DNA of 64,000 nt from CAVONV01 sp963697355 (GCA_963697355.1 CAVONV010000004.1:248001-312000), one strand, 5' to 3'; positions 17,356 to 27,978 are shown, counted from the first letter of the stretch. Made by a program: numbers and translations. Notes: generated by a model not told the origin, from the sequence alone.

Positions 17356-19487
17356 TCAGAAGTGAAAATTGTGGACCACTTTGAAGATCAAGGCGCGGTC
17401 TTCGAGTGAGGGCAATCAGTGTTCCAAACCGTCGGCCTTCGTCGTAAACGAGCCACATCTCCGAGCCGGGTGTGTAGATCCATCGCAGGCGAAAGTTGAA
17501 GATAGAATCTTCGTAGAGGGACGAGTACTGAGCCGCTACGCGCGTGGACAAAGAAGGACTGAAGAAGTATGCGGCTTGCAGCATGGTGATCCAGCTTTGG
17601 AAGCTCCCGCTTGGAACGGCGACGTCGTCGAGCTCGACCCGGGTGGTCAAATGAACCTGGGGTGCCGGTTTGAAAACGACCTCGACGTCGGCACTTTGTA
17701 TGTCTCCACCGTAGAAACTCCCGCCGACATAGGTGACCTCTACACCGAGGCGACGTGCATAGTTCGATTGGAACACCGCTGTCAGTTGGCGGTTCTTGTA
17801 TTCTCCGGCAGGAATGACCACGCCCGGGGCGATTTGAAACGCATGCGGCACGCCCTCGAACCCGTCCCGAAACAAGGTCATGAGCCAATCTTCCGTTTGG
17901 AATACAGCCATGAAACCCGGCCGGAACGACTGGGTCTCGAGGAAGCCCGTCGTGGTTTTCGATCCGGTCGTAGCGGAAACCGAACGTGAGCTGGCGCACG
18001 CCACGCCACCCGGGTCGAGGGTTGTAGTGGATGTTGCTCGTCAAGTTTCTCTGGTTCGGCCTCGCAATGAAGCCAATTTTGGGATCGAAGTTGGGACCGA
18101 TATCGTCGTATGAAATGACCCAGTCGTAGAGATCGCGGTCTTGCCTTGCACTCAAATTGCCCATCCAATTGCCGCTCGAGACGCCTGGACGGTTGCTCTT
18201 GGCGAGACTACCGTTGATTTTGAGATTGTTCTCGAAGAGGAGCATGAAGTCCCCGCCGAGTGTTGTGTCTTCGAAGCTCGTCTCTCCCTTGCGGCTCGTG
18301 ACGATTCCTCCGAAATAGCTCCGGCCCAGCACGTTTTGTTTGATGCGAGCGACGCTGAAGTTCTCGCTGTCGAACGATCCGCTCGGACGAGTTTGCATGG
18401 TCATGAGTCCGATGTTGGTTTGGCCTACCATGCCATAAGCCCGAGCACCACCGTAGATGGGTACTTCGATGCCTCCCCGTATTCCGATCCTCCGACTGAA
18501 AAACACCTCGGCACGTGCCGGTAGGCCAAACTGGAACAAGTCTGCGCTTTCGAGAAAGAAGTCGCGTTTCTCGGGATAGAAGAGATTGAAGCGGGTGAGG
18601 TTGACCTGAAGGGCGTCGCTCTCCACCTGAGCGAAATCGGGGTTGACCGTCAAGTCCGAGGTCAGGTTCGACGTCACTCCCCATTTGACGTCGAGTCCGG
18701 CGTCGGCCTCTCCACCGCTCTCGGCACGTGTCTCGCTGTAGCCCGCGATCCCGTAAGGCTTGATCTCGAGATCGACACCGCGCTCGATGTTCTCGAGACC
18801 CACCATCCGTCCGTACTCACTGACCTGATCAAGCTCGTAGTCTCGACTGATGTAGGGCCAAGCAACGGTCTCACTCTTTCGGCGGATGATACGAGCCATG
18901 TGGAGACCCATCTCGACCACATCGGCGGGCATGAATCGAAGGGCGAAGAAGGGAATCGCGACCTCGAGGGCGTAGCCCGACTCGTCGATGTGGCCCTTAG
19001 CGTACCAAATGGCGTCCCAGTTCTTGTTGTAGGCTCCCGCGTCGTTGTACTGCACGTCGAGCTTTGTGCCAAGCACGTTGGTGCCGAAGAAAATAGCGGT
19101 GCGGTTGTCGTTCCGAGCGTCGATAGCGATCGTGATGGAATCATCGTTGTCGACGTTCGCATCACGCTCGAACGTGCGGGCGATGACCTGTTCCGGGTCG
19201 TTGTCGAACGCCCGGATCCCGAAATACAGGAAGTGGCTGTCGTAGCCGATGCGGACTTCGGTTTTCTCCGTCCCGGGCTCGCCGTTTTTTGGCTCGTACT
19301 GCCAGAAATCGGTGAGAGGCTCAATCTCACCCCACAACGGTTCGTCGAGTCGCCCATCAATTTTGGGGGACTGTTGGAGACGGGCCGGCCGTACAATCGC
19401 GTCTTCGCCTTTGCGTTGAGCCGCGGCGGGAGTTGCCAGAAACGGTAGGAAAACAGCGGCAGCGACAACAGCCAGAGATTTTTTCAC
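17356..19487 (-). pseudogene. DUF5916 outer-membrane protein with CBM9-like N-terminus, two frameshifts
   Basis: A signal peptide (VKKSLAVVAAAVFLPFLATPAAAQ, GTG start at 19487) precedes a CBM9-like domain (SPKIDGRLDEPLWGE) and a long beta-barrel-like region with the DUF5916 segment VNPDFAQVESDALQVNLTRF and EKRDFFLESADLFQFG. The frame shifts at the ccc at 17946-17948 (after RIENHDG) and again near 17403-17405. With both corrected the protein ends DRALIFKVVHNFHF at 17356, the usual DUF5916 terminus. Both shifts are explained by one surplus base. Family members are outer-membrane proteins of unknown function, often near secreted hydrolases. Confidence 0.75.
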
Positions 19488-19563
19488 CGATTCAACACTA
19501 TGCCAGCCCCAATGAAGACAATAAAGGCGTAGCGCGTGGATCGCAAACGCTTCAGGAAAGAAC

Positions 19564-19704
19564 TCAAGGACTCGAGAATTCAAGGACTCGAGAATTCAGG
19601 AAACCACGAACTCTGGAATCTTAAGCTCTGTCCCTACGACAACCGACGCCCTACTATTTAATGCATTCTTGAGTTCTCGAGTTCTTGGGTACTTGAGTTC
19701 TCGA
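19564..19704. repeat. short direct and inverted repeats between the DUF5916 and RND genes
   Basis: Two perfect tandem copies of tcaaggactcgagaat lie at 19564-19579 and 19580-19595. About 70 bp later two copies of cttgagttctcga lie at 19668-19680 and 19692-19704. The second motif is, with one mismatch, the inverse of the first, so the interval can fold into a hairpin. It separates the end of the pump gene (19707) from the start of the DUF5916 gene and could act as a terminator-like or repeat element. Confidence 0.55.
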
Positions 19705-19706
19705 TT

Positions 19707-22700
19707 CTACACCGTTGCCGGTTCCGGTCCTGTTGCCGGCCTATCTTCCTCTTGCTCTTGTTCTCGCCCCGCCGATCTTTCCTCGACCATAGCGTAAAGG
19801 GTGGGAATGAACACCAAGGTGATGAGTGTTGAGGCCGTGAGGCCACCGATGACGACACGAGCCATGGGTGCTTGTACTTCACCGCCTTCCCCGATTCCCA
19901 AAGCCATCGGGATCATGGCGAGCACGGTGGTGAGCGTCGTCATGAGGATGGGGCGGAGGCGTCTTCGGCCCGCCAGTTCCACCGCTTGGCGCAAGGGGAG
20001 TCCGTCGCGACGTCGGAGTATGTTGATGTAGTCGACCAGGACGATCGCGTTGTTGACGACGATGCCGGCGAGCATGATGACGCCGATGAAGGCTTGAATA
20101 TTGAAGGTGGTGTTCGTCAGAAAGAGCATCAGAATGATACCCACCGCGGCCAGCGGGATACTGAACAAGATCACCAGCGGATCCCGCAGAGACTCGAACT
20201 GGGCCGCCATGACCATGTAGACCAGGAGGATCGCGAGCACCAAACAGAGAATCAATCCGTTGAAGGCCTTTTGCTGTTCTTCGTACTCGCCCCCGAAGAT
20301 GATCGCGAACTCAGGAGGCATGGGAAGGTTGCGAATGCCGGCTCCGATATCGGAGATGATGCTCCCCATATCGCGATCGGAGAAGTTGGCGGAAACGCTG
20401 ACGATGCGCTCTTGGTCCTTGCGCTCGATGTTGACCGGTCCTTCGCGGCGCTCCATACGGACCAAGCTGCTGACAGGAACCGTTTGGCCCAACGGCGTGT
20501 AGATGGGTATTTGCTCCACCGACCCAAGCTCCTGGCGATCCGACTCCTGGAGTCGCACCAGGATGTTGTACTCGCGTCCGGCGTCTCGGTACATCGTCGC
20601 GATCCGGCCACCTACTGTCGTGCGGAGAGAATCCGCCAGGTCGGACACGTTGAGTCCCATGGTGGCGGCCTTCTCACGGTCCACCTTGACGAGCATCTCG
20701 GGCATCCCCTCCCGACGACTGATTTGAGCGTCCGTGACGCCGGGAGTGCTCTCCACGATGTCTTGGACCGCCAAGGCGAGATCGCTCGCCGTTTGCATGT
20801 CGTGACCGCGGATCTCGACGGCGATGCGGTCCTCGCCGCTTCGGCCCATCCGCATGAGGAACATCCCACCGCTCGAGCGCGCGAAGACCCGCATGCCGGG
20901 ACGCCGCATGAGTTTGGGTCTCAACGCGTCGGCAATCTCCTGGCTGGAACGGGAGCGCTCGGATTGGTCCACGAGCTTGATGCGGAAGTTGGCTCGATTC
21001 GTGGACGACTGGCGCCAACCTCCGCCGCCGATCTCCACCAGCACGTGCTCGGCTTCCGGAACGTCGTCATTAACGATGGCTTCGATCTCTTCAGCCACCG
21101 CAGCGGTGGCTTCGACTTTCGTGCCCGACGGGAGCTCGATGTTGACTCGAACCTCGCCTTCGTCCGTCTCGGGCATGAGCTCGAAGCCCAACATGGGCGC
21201 TAGAAGCAAGCAGGCCATGAAGACCGCTGCTGTGCCGAGGCCACGGTGCGGCGATGGTCGAGGGCCCAGTGGATGAGCTGCTCGTACTCGGCGTCCATCT
21301 TGTTCAGCAGTTCACCGCTCTCGTGTACGATCTTTTGGAGATAGGGGTGGCGTGTCGCTATCCGGTTCGGCGATACGCAGGTACTTCGAGCAGAGAACCG
21401 GGATGATCGGTGAGAGCCACGATAAGGGAGCACAAGAGAGCAAAAGCAATGACGTAGGCGAGTTGCTGGAACATGATGCCGGACATTCCCGACAAGAACA
21501 CCAAGGGAACGAAGACCGCCAAGGTCGTGAGGGTCGACGCGATGATGGCTGTAGACACTTCCATCGTTCCGTCCACGGCGGCGTCGATGCGGGACTGGCC
21601 CGGACTCTCGGTGACGGAAGATGTTCTCGAGAACGACGATGGCGTTGTCGACCAACATCCCCACTCCGAGTGCCAGCCCGCCGAACGACATGGTGTTGAG
21701 CGTGAAATCGTTGTAGTAGAGCAATGCGAAGGTGGAGATGACGGCCATCGGAATGGAGACAGCGATGACAAAGGTGCTGCGGACGTTCCTGAGGAAGACG
21801 AACAGGACGAGGATGGCCAGAATGAGCGCCCGAGATGGCGGCGTTGCGCACGTTGTTGATCGACTGCTCGATGAAGGCGGACTGGTCCATGATAGGCAAG
21901 ACGGTGAGGTCGGGGAAGTCGCGGTTGATACGCCCGAGTTCCTCTTTGACTGCCTGGGCTACGGAGACGGTGTTGGCGCCCGATTGTTTGCGTCACCGAC
22001 TGAGCCGGATGGCCGGCTTGCCGTCCACCTGACCATGTCCCGGATCTCTTCGTGGGAGTCTTCTACGACCGCCACGTCCTTCACGTAGACCGGGACGCCG
22101 TCCCGGATGGTCAATACGAGCTTTTGGATCTGCTGGATGTTTTGGAACTCTCCCTGACGTACGCAGCAGCAACTCGAAGTCACCTTCTTCAACGGGCCCC
22201 ACCGGTTCGTTCAGATTCTCTCGTCGAAGTACATCGACCACGTTACGGATAGAGAGGTTGATAGCCTCTCAGTTTCTCGAGGGAGAGATCCACGTGGATT
22301 TCGCGCTTCAAACCCCCTCGTATGTCGGCCGCCGCTACTCCCGGTACCCGTTCGAGACGATAGAGGATCTGATCCTCGACGAAGGTTCGAAGCTCTTTCG
22401 GATCGCGGTCGCCCGACACCGCCATGAAGAGGATGGGAAACTGGGAGACATCGAACTTGAATAGGGTTGGCGGTTCAGCATCTTCGGGCAACACGCGCCG
22501 GAGTCGGTCGATCCGGGTCCGGATCTCGTTGGCGGCTTCGTCGAGGTTGGTGCCCCACTCGAATCGAACCGTGACCCGGCTTTGCCCCTCTGAGGATTGG
22601 GCGTCGATGCGTTCCACGCCGGGAGCCGAGCTCACGGAGCGCTCGATGGGGCGCGTGATCAGATTTTCCATCTCCTCCGAAGCGACGCCGGGATACTCCG

Positions 22701-22845
22701 TGAAAACGGTCAGTGAGGGATATTCGATGTCCGGCATCAAGTCGACGGGGAGGAGGAAGAAAGAGACGGCTCCAAGAAGAACCGCCACGGCACAAACCAT
22801 GTAGACCGTGATGGGCCGTCGGATGGCGAAGTTGGGCAGATTCAT
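19707..22845 (-). pseudogene. RND efflux pump inner-membrane protein (AcrB/HAE1 type), many frameshifts
   Basis: This is a proton-driven drug/hydrophobe exporter of about 1040 residues. The N-terminal part is intact from the ATG at 22845 (MNLPNFAIRRPITVYMV ... PVDLMPDIEYPSLTV) to about 22259, and the C-terminal part from 21218 to 19707 is intact (ELMPETDEGEVRVNIELPSG ... GIVVNNAIVLVDYIN). Between them I find about nine breaks in roughly 1 kb, near 22258, 22160, 22030, 22005, 21832, 21600, 21406, 21352 and 21240. Most are solved by removing one base. The conserved protein is readable throughout (for example NTMSFGGLALGVGMLVDNAI). Density of indels without loss of codon content suggests poor consensus rather than old decay. 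Confidence 0.75.
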
Positions 22846-22849
22846 GGAT

Positions 22850-24016
22850 CTAGTCTCCCTCCGGCTGCAATATCTGAACGGTGTCTCCGTTCTTGAGCAA
22901 ATTGGCTCCACGCGTCACGACGGTTGTTCCTTCTTGCAGGCCGGCACGGACCTCGATGCGGTCTTCTTCGGCAATACCGGTCTCGATCGCCTGGAATCGA
23001 ACCTTGTCGGACTCCACGACGAAAACTCCGGACCGGTTGCCGCGGTAGACCAGGGAGTCGCGGGGTATGAGCAAGGTCTCCCGCTCGGTCGTCAAATCGA
23101 GATCAACGCGGGCATACATTTCGGCTTTGAGCCTTAGAGATAGATTGGGAACCTCGATCTCGACCGGAGCGGTTCGCGTCTGGCGATCGAGAATGGGCGC
23201 GATACGCACGACCCGACCGGATATCTCTTCGCCGGGCATTGCGTCTACAAATACTTTCGCATCATTTCCCACGTGAATCTTGGTGATGTCTCGCTCTGAC
23301 ACGTTGACGACCGTGACCAATTTCGTCAGGTCGAGAATCAGAACGACGGGCGTCGCGGACGTCACCAGGGCGCCCGGGTCGACGTGGCGTTCACCGACCA
23401 CGCCTGTGAGAGGGGACTTGATTTCTGTCTGGCCGAGTTGGATCTCGAGCTCGGCTCGCGAGGCTTCCGCTTGAGCAACTTGCGCTTCCGCCAGATTCAG
23501 CTGCGCTTTGGCGACCTCCACGCGCGTTTGCACTTGCTCGCGTTGCTCCGAGGAGATGACCCCCTCACGTTCGAGGCTCTGTGAGCGCCCATACTCCATC
23601 TCCACGCTCTTGAGCTCCGCCTGCCGTTGGACCATCGAGGCCCGGGAGACCTGAAGTGAGGCCGCTGCACGGTGGACCTGCTGCTCGATCTCGTCGTCCT
23701 CGATGCGGGCGATGATCTGGCCGGCCCTCACCGAGTCGCCGCGATCGACCATAATTTCCAACAGCCGGCCGCTAACCCTTGGCGTGACTTGAACTTGATG
23801 CTTGGCTTGGAGTGATCCGACCAGTGAGACCCGTTCCCTAATGGTGCCTATTTCTGAAAGCGTCGCCTCAACGCGTTGGGCCCTAGGGCCTGCCCCCCCC
23901 GGTCCACTGGGGCCGGCATTAGCGGCGTTTCCGCCGAGCTGCTGATAGAGCCGGAAGAGCAGAAGGCCTCCCAGTGCGATGGCGACTATCATGAAGATTT
24001 TTTTTCGTCTATTCAT
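22850..24016 (-). CDS. RND efflux membrane fusion protein (HlyD/AcrA type)
   Basis: The 388-residue periplasmic adaptor has an N-terminal membrane anchor (IFMIVAIALGGLLLFRLY) and a Gly/Pro-rich linker. It then has the split lipoyl domain (KHQVQVTPRVSGRLLEIMVDRGDSVRAGQ and PLTGVVGERHVDPGALV) around a helical hairpin at about 115-195, and beta-barrel and membrane-proximal domains. Its stop lies 4 bp from the start of the pump gene, so the two form an operon. No outer-membrane TolC-like factor is in the window. The adaptor frame is intact, unlike the pump. Confidence 0.88.
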   Translation of the reverse strand: MNRRKKIFMIVAIALGGLLLFRLYQQLGGNAANAGPSGPGGAGPRAQRVEATLSEIGTIRERVSLVGSLQAKHQVQVTPRVSGRLLEIMVDRGDSVRAGQIIARIEDDEIEQQVHRAAASLQVSRASMVQRQAELKSVEMEYGRSQSLEREGVISSEQREQVQTRVEVAKAQLNLAEAQVAQAEASRAELEIQLGQTEIKSPLTGVVGERHVDPGALVTSATPVVLILDLTKLVTVVNVSERDITKIHVGNDAKVFVDAMPGEEISGRVVRIAPILDRQTRTAPVEIEVPNLSLRLKAEMYARVDLDLTTERETLLIPRDSLVYRGNRSGVFVVESDKVRFQAIETGIAEEDRIEVRAGLQEGTTVVTRGANLLKNGDTVQILQPEGD

Positions 24017-24262
24017 TATTAGTTCCGTTCCTGTCCGGTACTCCGCGCTCCGGGCACAGAATCCCTCATCATAACTAAGACGCGCCCTCTGAGGGAACTA
24101 TTTCAGCATAGAGCAAAAATGTCGTGACCATGCAGGTTTTTGCCCATCGACGCCCCCTTTTTGAAGGGCTACACCTGCCTAAATCCATGGCGTCCTTGCG
24201 TTTTTCCTTGGTCAACCATATGCTCACCACCCGGTGCAAGGTTTTCAATCAAGGAGTCCTTC

Positions 24263-25663
24263 ATGGGTGGAGTGTTTGGGGTCGCTGCAAAAGAGGATTG
24301 TGTTCAGGATTTGTTCTATGGAACGGATTACCATTCCCATCTAGGAACCCGGCGCGGTGGAATGGCGACCTTGAATGGAAAGGGTTTCGTGCGTTTCATC
24401 CACAACATCGAGAACGCTCAGTTCCGCTCCAAATTCGAGGATGATATCCACAAAATGGAAGGGACCATGGGAGTGGGTGTCATCAGTGATACCGATGCCC
24501 AGCCGCTCATCATCGGATCGCATCTGGGCAACTACGCCATCGTTACCGTGGGTAAGATAAACAACATGTCCCAGTTGGTGGCAAAGGCGTTCGATTCACG
24601 CGGCACGCATTTCCTCGAGATGGATGGCGGCGAAATCAACTCCACCGAGATCGTTGCAACGATCATCAACAGCGGTGAGACGTTTGTCGATGGCATCCGC
24701 CGTGCGCAGGAAGCCATCGAAGGATCTTGCGCGATACTGCTCCTGACAGAAGATGGTGTCTACGCGGCCCGTGATCGGTACGGGCGTACGGCGCTCGTCA
24801 TCGGCGAGAAGGATAATGCCTACTCCGTTACGATGGAGTCCTGCGCGTTTCCGAACCTTTTCTACCGCTTCAAATACGGCTTGGGGCCCGGTGAAATCGT
24901 TTTGCTCACACCGGAAGGATTCGAGCAGAAGGCGCCGCCGGGCGATAAGCTGCGGATTTGTTCCTTTCTTTGGATTTACTACGGCTACCCTGCTTCGACC
25001 TATGAACGCATCAACGTGGAGATGGCCCGGAACCGTTGCGGTGCCGCCCTGGCACGACGCGACGACGTGGAAGTGGATCTGGTGGCAGGCGTTCCTGACT
25101 CGGGGACTTCCCACGCCATTGGATATGCCAATGAAGCTGGAATTCCGTATGCGCGGCCCTTTGTGAAATACACGCCCACCTGGCCACGGAGCTTCATGCC
25201 TCAGGTGCAAGAGATAAGGGATCTCGTTGCGAGAATGAAATTGATTCCGGTGCGAGAAATGATCCAAGGTCGAAAACTCCTATTTTGCGAGGACTCCATC
25301 GTGCGCGGCACGCAGCTCCAGGACACCATACGGCGGCTATACGACTACGGTGCCAGAGAGGTGCACATGCGGCCTGCATGTCCACCCCTCATCTACTCCT
25401 GCCCCTATCTCAATTTCTCACGCTCCAAGTCCGAGCTAGATCTGGCCGGACGACGCGCGATCCGAGAGCTGGAGGGTCCAAAAGAGGTGGACCTCACCGA
25501 GTATGCCGATCCGAGCTCCGAGAAACACTCCGCCATGGTCGAGCGAATAGGGCAGCGACTCAACCTGACTACGCTCAAATACCAGGCTCTACCCGATATG
25601 GTCGAAGCGATAGGGCTTCCAAGGGAGAAGCTCTGCACTTATTGCTGGAATGGGGTGGGGTAG
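24263..25663 (+). CDS. amidophosphoribosyltransferase (PurF) homologue lacking the N-terminal cysteine
   Basis: The 466 residues have the PurF layout: Ntn glutaminase domain (1-230) then a PRPP-binding phosphoribosyltransferase domain (LLFCEDSIVRGT, 339-350). The start at 24263 is supported by AAGGAG 6 nt upstream and by immediate homology. The protein begins MGGVFGV where true PurF has MCGIFGV: the nucleophile Cys is Gly2, so Gln-dependent activity is not expected. The cysteines at 233, 373/380, 458 and 461 match the four iron-sulfur ligands of Bacillus-type PurF. The PRPP loop has Glu-Asp instead of Asp-Asp. Ammonia-dependent synthesis or a new role are both possible, so I give no symbol. 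Confidence 0.82.
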   Translation: MGGVFGVAAKEDCVQDLFYGTDYHSHLGTRRGGMATLNGKGFVRFIHNIENAQFRSKFEDDIHKMEGTMGVGVISDTDAQPLIIGSHLGNYAIVTVGKINNMSQLVAKAFDSRGTHFLEMDGGEINSTEIVATIINSGETFVDGIRRAQEAIEGSCAILLLTEDGVYAARDRYGRTALVIGEKDNAYSVTMESCAFPNLFYRFKYGLGPGEIVLLTPEGFEQKAPPGDKLRICSFLWIYYGYPASTYERINVEMARNRCGAALARRDDVEVDLVAGVPDSGTSHAIGYANEAGIPYARPFVKYTPTWPRSFMPQVQEIRDLVARMKLIPVREMIQGRKLLFCEDSIVRGTQLQDTIRRLYDYGAREVHMRPACPPLIYSCPYLNFSRSKSELDLAGRRAIRELEGPKEVDLTEYADPSSEKHSAMVERIGQRLNLTTLKYQALPDMVEAIGLPREKLCTYCWNGVG

Positions 25664-25828
25664 GTAGCTCGTCGCCGCTCAGTAGGTCGGTCCTCGGTTC
25701 TACCGGGGAAACTCGGTTTATATTTATTCTCCAACTTGTGCTATCCTCGAATTACGCTCAATTTTGGTTCAGTTTGCCATGGCCCATAAGCCAATACGGT
25801 GAGTAGAATCCCGTACTAGCACGAAGAT

Positions 25829-25850
25829 CCCCGATCAGTGGAAATCGGGG
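25829..25850. promoter_or_regulatory. hairpin in the leader of the PATAN-PEGA gene
   Basis: A 7-bp perfect stem, ccccgat (25829-25835) and atcgggg (25844-25850), with an 8-nt loop lies 44 bp upstream of the next start codon. No T-run follows. It may stop read-through from the PurF-like gene or act in the leader RNA. I do not recognise a riboswitch class. Confidence 0.35.
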
Positions 25851-25894
25851 CAGGGTAAGGGTTTCTCCTCGTTGCTGTAGCTCAGAGCCTTGAC

Positions 25895-27100
25895 ATGGTC
25901 CTGCACAAGAGGAAAAAGATTTCCGGACACCTGGGGAGTCTGTCTCTGCCCGACTTGATTCAACTCCTAGGAGTGAACAAGAGGACAGCGACGCTGCGCC
26001 TGGATAGGAAGGACGAATCGGGCACGATCTACTTTCGTGACGGGCTGATACAACACGCTGAGACCCGCGATATCGAAGGCGAGAACGCGATTTTGAAGTT
26101 CATCGAGTGGAGCGATGCCAGTTTTGTCATCGAGGAGGGACTCGACAAGAACACCAAGGTCACGATGTCCGGCGATGCTGAAGGGTTGATGCTCAAACTA
26201 TGCAGCAAGTTGGACGAACAGCGCCACAGAAGTGAGAGTTTCGGGGCAGGGGCTTCTCCGGAGCAAACGAGTCGAAGTGCCGCTGAGCTCCATCCGGAGT
26301 TCGCGGAGATCTTGGCTCGAACCGAGCGGCGACGAATCTCGATTCCGGTCATCGCCAGCATCGCATTTGTGATTATCGTCCTGACCGTTGCCTTCCGGGG
26401 TCAGTTTCTGGGCGACAAAAGCACCTCTTCCGCCGCGGACGCCGCTGCCACAGATGCAGAGGAGTCCTCCTCCACCGGCTTCGGGGAGCAAGAGGCGCCA
26501 AAAACCGAGCTCGAGCCTTCGATGGGTGACAACGGACCAGCGGATGACTCGGATGCCGCGCTCCAGACGCCATCGGTAGATGGTGCCACCGAAAGTCCCA
26601 TCGCACGAGACCCGCGAACGAAAACGACGTCCGTCGAACGTTCGCCATCGCAACCCACGGGAGCAGGCGAGCCGGTACCGGCGACACCGAACAACGGCTA
26701 TCTGTCTGTGCGGGTGGATCCGTCGACGGAAATCTTTGTTGATGGGGAAAGCAAAGGCGTGGCGCCGCTTGGGCAGATCCAGCTCAGCGCCGAAGACCAC
26801 AGTCTACGCTTGTCCCATCAGGACTATTTCGGTGTCATAGCAGACCAAGTCCGCATTCGAGGCGGCGAAACTCTGACCAAAACGTACTCTTTCAGCGACC
26901 TCGGGTATCTTCAAGTCGTCGTTCAGCCGTGGGCGGAGGTTTACATTGACGGTCGGTACGTGGGACAAACACCATTCAGCAAAATACAAGTCACCGTCGG
27001 CAAACACACCGTCATACTGCGACATCCTGAATTGGGCGAGAAGCAAGCTGTGGTTGAGATTCAATCCAATGAGACGACCCGGTTGCGTCAGCAGATGTAG
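25895..27100 (+). CDS. PATAN (DUF4388) protein with membrane helix and two PEGA domains
   Basis: The 401 residues read in order: an N-terminal PATAN/DUF4388 domain (ISGHLGSLSLPDLIQLL ... GTIYFRDGLIQHAE, about 5-110), a transmembrane helix (IPVIASIAFVIIVLTVAF, about 149-167), a low-complexity Ser/Glu/Thr linker to about 265, and two PEGA domains (GYLSVRVDPSTEIFVDGESKG; GYLQVVVQPWAEVYIDGRYVG) to the end. PATAN domains occur in gliding and type IV pilus-linked regulators; PEGA domains are extracytoplasmic beta domains. This topology would couple a cytoplasmic regulatory domain to the envelope. It is 9 bp from the next gene and probably cotranscribed. Confidence 0.8.
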   Translation: MVLHKRKKISGHLGSLSLPDLIQLLGVNKRTATLRLDRKDESGTIYFRDGLIQHAETRDIEGENAILKFIEWSDASFVIEEGLDKNTKVTMSGDAEGLMLKLCSKLDEQRHRSESFGAGASPEQTSRSAAELHPEFAEILARTERRRISIPVIASIAFVIIVLTVAFRGQFLGDKSTSSAADAAATDAEESSSTGFGEQEAPKTELEPSMGDNGPADDSDAALQTPSVDGATESPIARDPRTKTTSVERSPSQPTGAGEPVPATPNNGYLSVRVDPSTEIFVDGESKGVAPLGQIQLSAEDHSLRLSHQDYFGVIADQVRIRGGETLTKTYSFSDLGYLQVVVQPWAEVYIDGRYVGQTPFSKIQVTVGKHTVILRHPELGEKQAVVEIQSNETTRLRQQM

Positions 27101-27109
27101 GTAGTCTCC

Positions 27110-27973
27110 ATGCTGCTCCTGAGCGTGATTGTGTCCTTACTCTTGCCGTCGGGCCTACAGCCGGCCGAGTCGCAAGATGCATGGTATGAAAACGTGCTCA
27201 CTCTCTATTGGAACGGTGAGTATGAACAAACCATCGAGATCTTGTCCGCTCTGCCGCTCGACGACCTTAGCGAGGACCAACGCCTGGAGTGCCACAAGTA
27301 TCGTGCGTTCAGCTACATCGCTCTGGGCGACGCCGAAAAAGCACAGAGCGACTTGAAAGGTCTCCTGGCAACCGATCCAAACTACGCTTTTGACTCGGCG
27401 ATGGTGTCACCGAAGATCGTGGAACAACTCGGTTTGGCCCGAAAAGGGCTCGTAGGAGAGCTTCTCCAGCAAGGAAAGGCTGCTTATTACGCTAACGACT
27501 TCGACTCCTCCATCCGCCTCATGGATCGCATATTACGGTTGGACGACGAGAATGAGCTCGCTCTGGAGTATCGGCAGCTTGCCGTCGAGAAGGCCGACCT
27601 GACCACGAGGTTGGCCGCGACCGGTTCAGGAGAGTCTAGTGAGGATGCGGAGCCGGAGCCTGAAGTCGATCCGGACCGGATCTACAGGATGAGCAGCGAG
27701 ATAGCGGCGCCGGCCTTGGTTCAAAACAGTGCTCCGAGATATCCGGAGATCGATGCGCGTCTCCGTCGAGAAGGCCGGGTCGTCCTACTCCTCGTCGTCG
27801 AAAGAGACGGCGCCGTCAGCAGTGCTAAGGTGCTGAGATCTGCTAGCAAAAGCATGGACCAAGCCGCAGTGGATGCCGTCAAGAAATGGCGGTATAGCCC
27901 TGCTACATTGAACGGCCGTCCCGTCCGAGTATCGCTAGTCGTCGGTGTAGACTTTGCCCTCCGCGAACAGTAA
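27110..27973 (+). CDS. periplasmic TPR-like protein with TonB C-terminal domain
   Basis: The 287-residue protein has a signal peptide or N-terminal anchor (MLLLSVIVSLLLPSGLQPAESQ), then TPR-like helices at about 25-165 (YWNGEYEQTIEILSAL; YRAFSYIALGDAEKAQSDLKGLL; AYYANDFDSSIRLMDRIL). A TonB C-terminal domain follows at about 200-287 (APRYPEIDARLRREGRVVLLLVVERDG ... AAVDAVKKWRYSPAT). TonB-CTDs without the proline-rich energy-transducing arm often act as scaffold modules. Its place directly after the PATAN-PEGA gene suggests a joint envelope complex. Confidence 0.75.
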   Translation: MLLLSVIVSLLLPSGLQPAESQDAWYENVLTLYWNGEYEQTIEILSALPLDDLSEDQRLECHKYRAFSYIALGDAEKAQSDLKGLLATDPNYAFDSAMVSPKIVEQLGLARKGLVGELLQQGKAAYYANDFDSSIRLMDRILRLDDENELALEYRQLAVEKADLTTRLAATGSGESSEDAEPEPEVDPDRIYRMSSEIAAPALVQNSAPRYPEIDARLRREGRVVLLLVVERDGAVSSAKVLRSASKSMDQAAVDAVKKWRYSPATLNGRPVRVSLVVGVDFALREQ

Positions 27974-27978
27974 CCGCT

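Noticed and set aside
19872..21203. 443-codon plus-strand open frame
   Set aside because: It is antisense to the intact C-terminal half of the RND pump, His/Asp/Arg-rich and without any domain; a shadow of biased codon use.
25864..25900. tRNA-like sequence containing gtagctcag
   Set aside because: No cloverleaf can be drawn; the T-arm and acceptor stem are missing and the PATAN gene starts within it.
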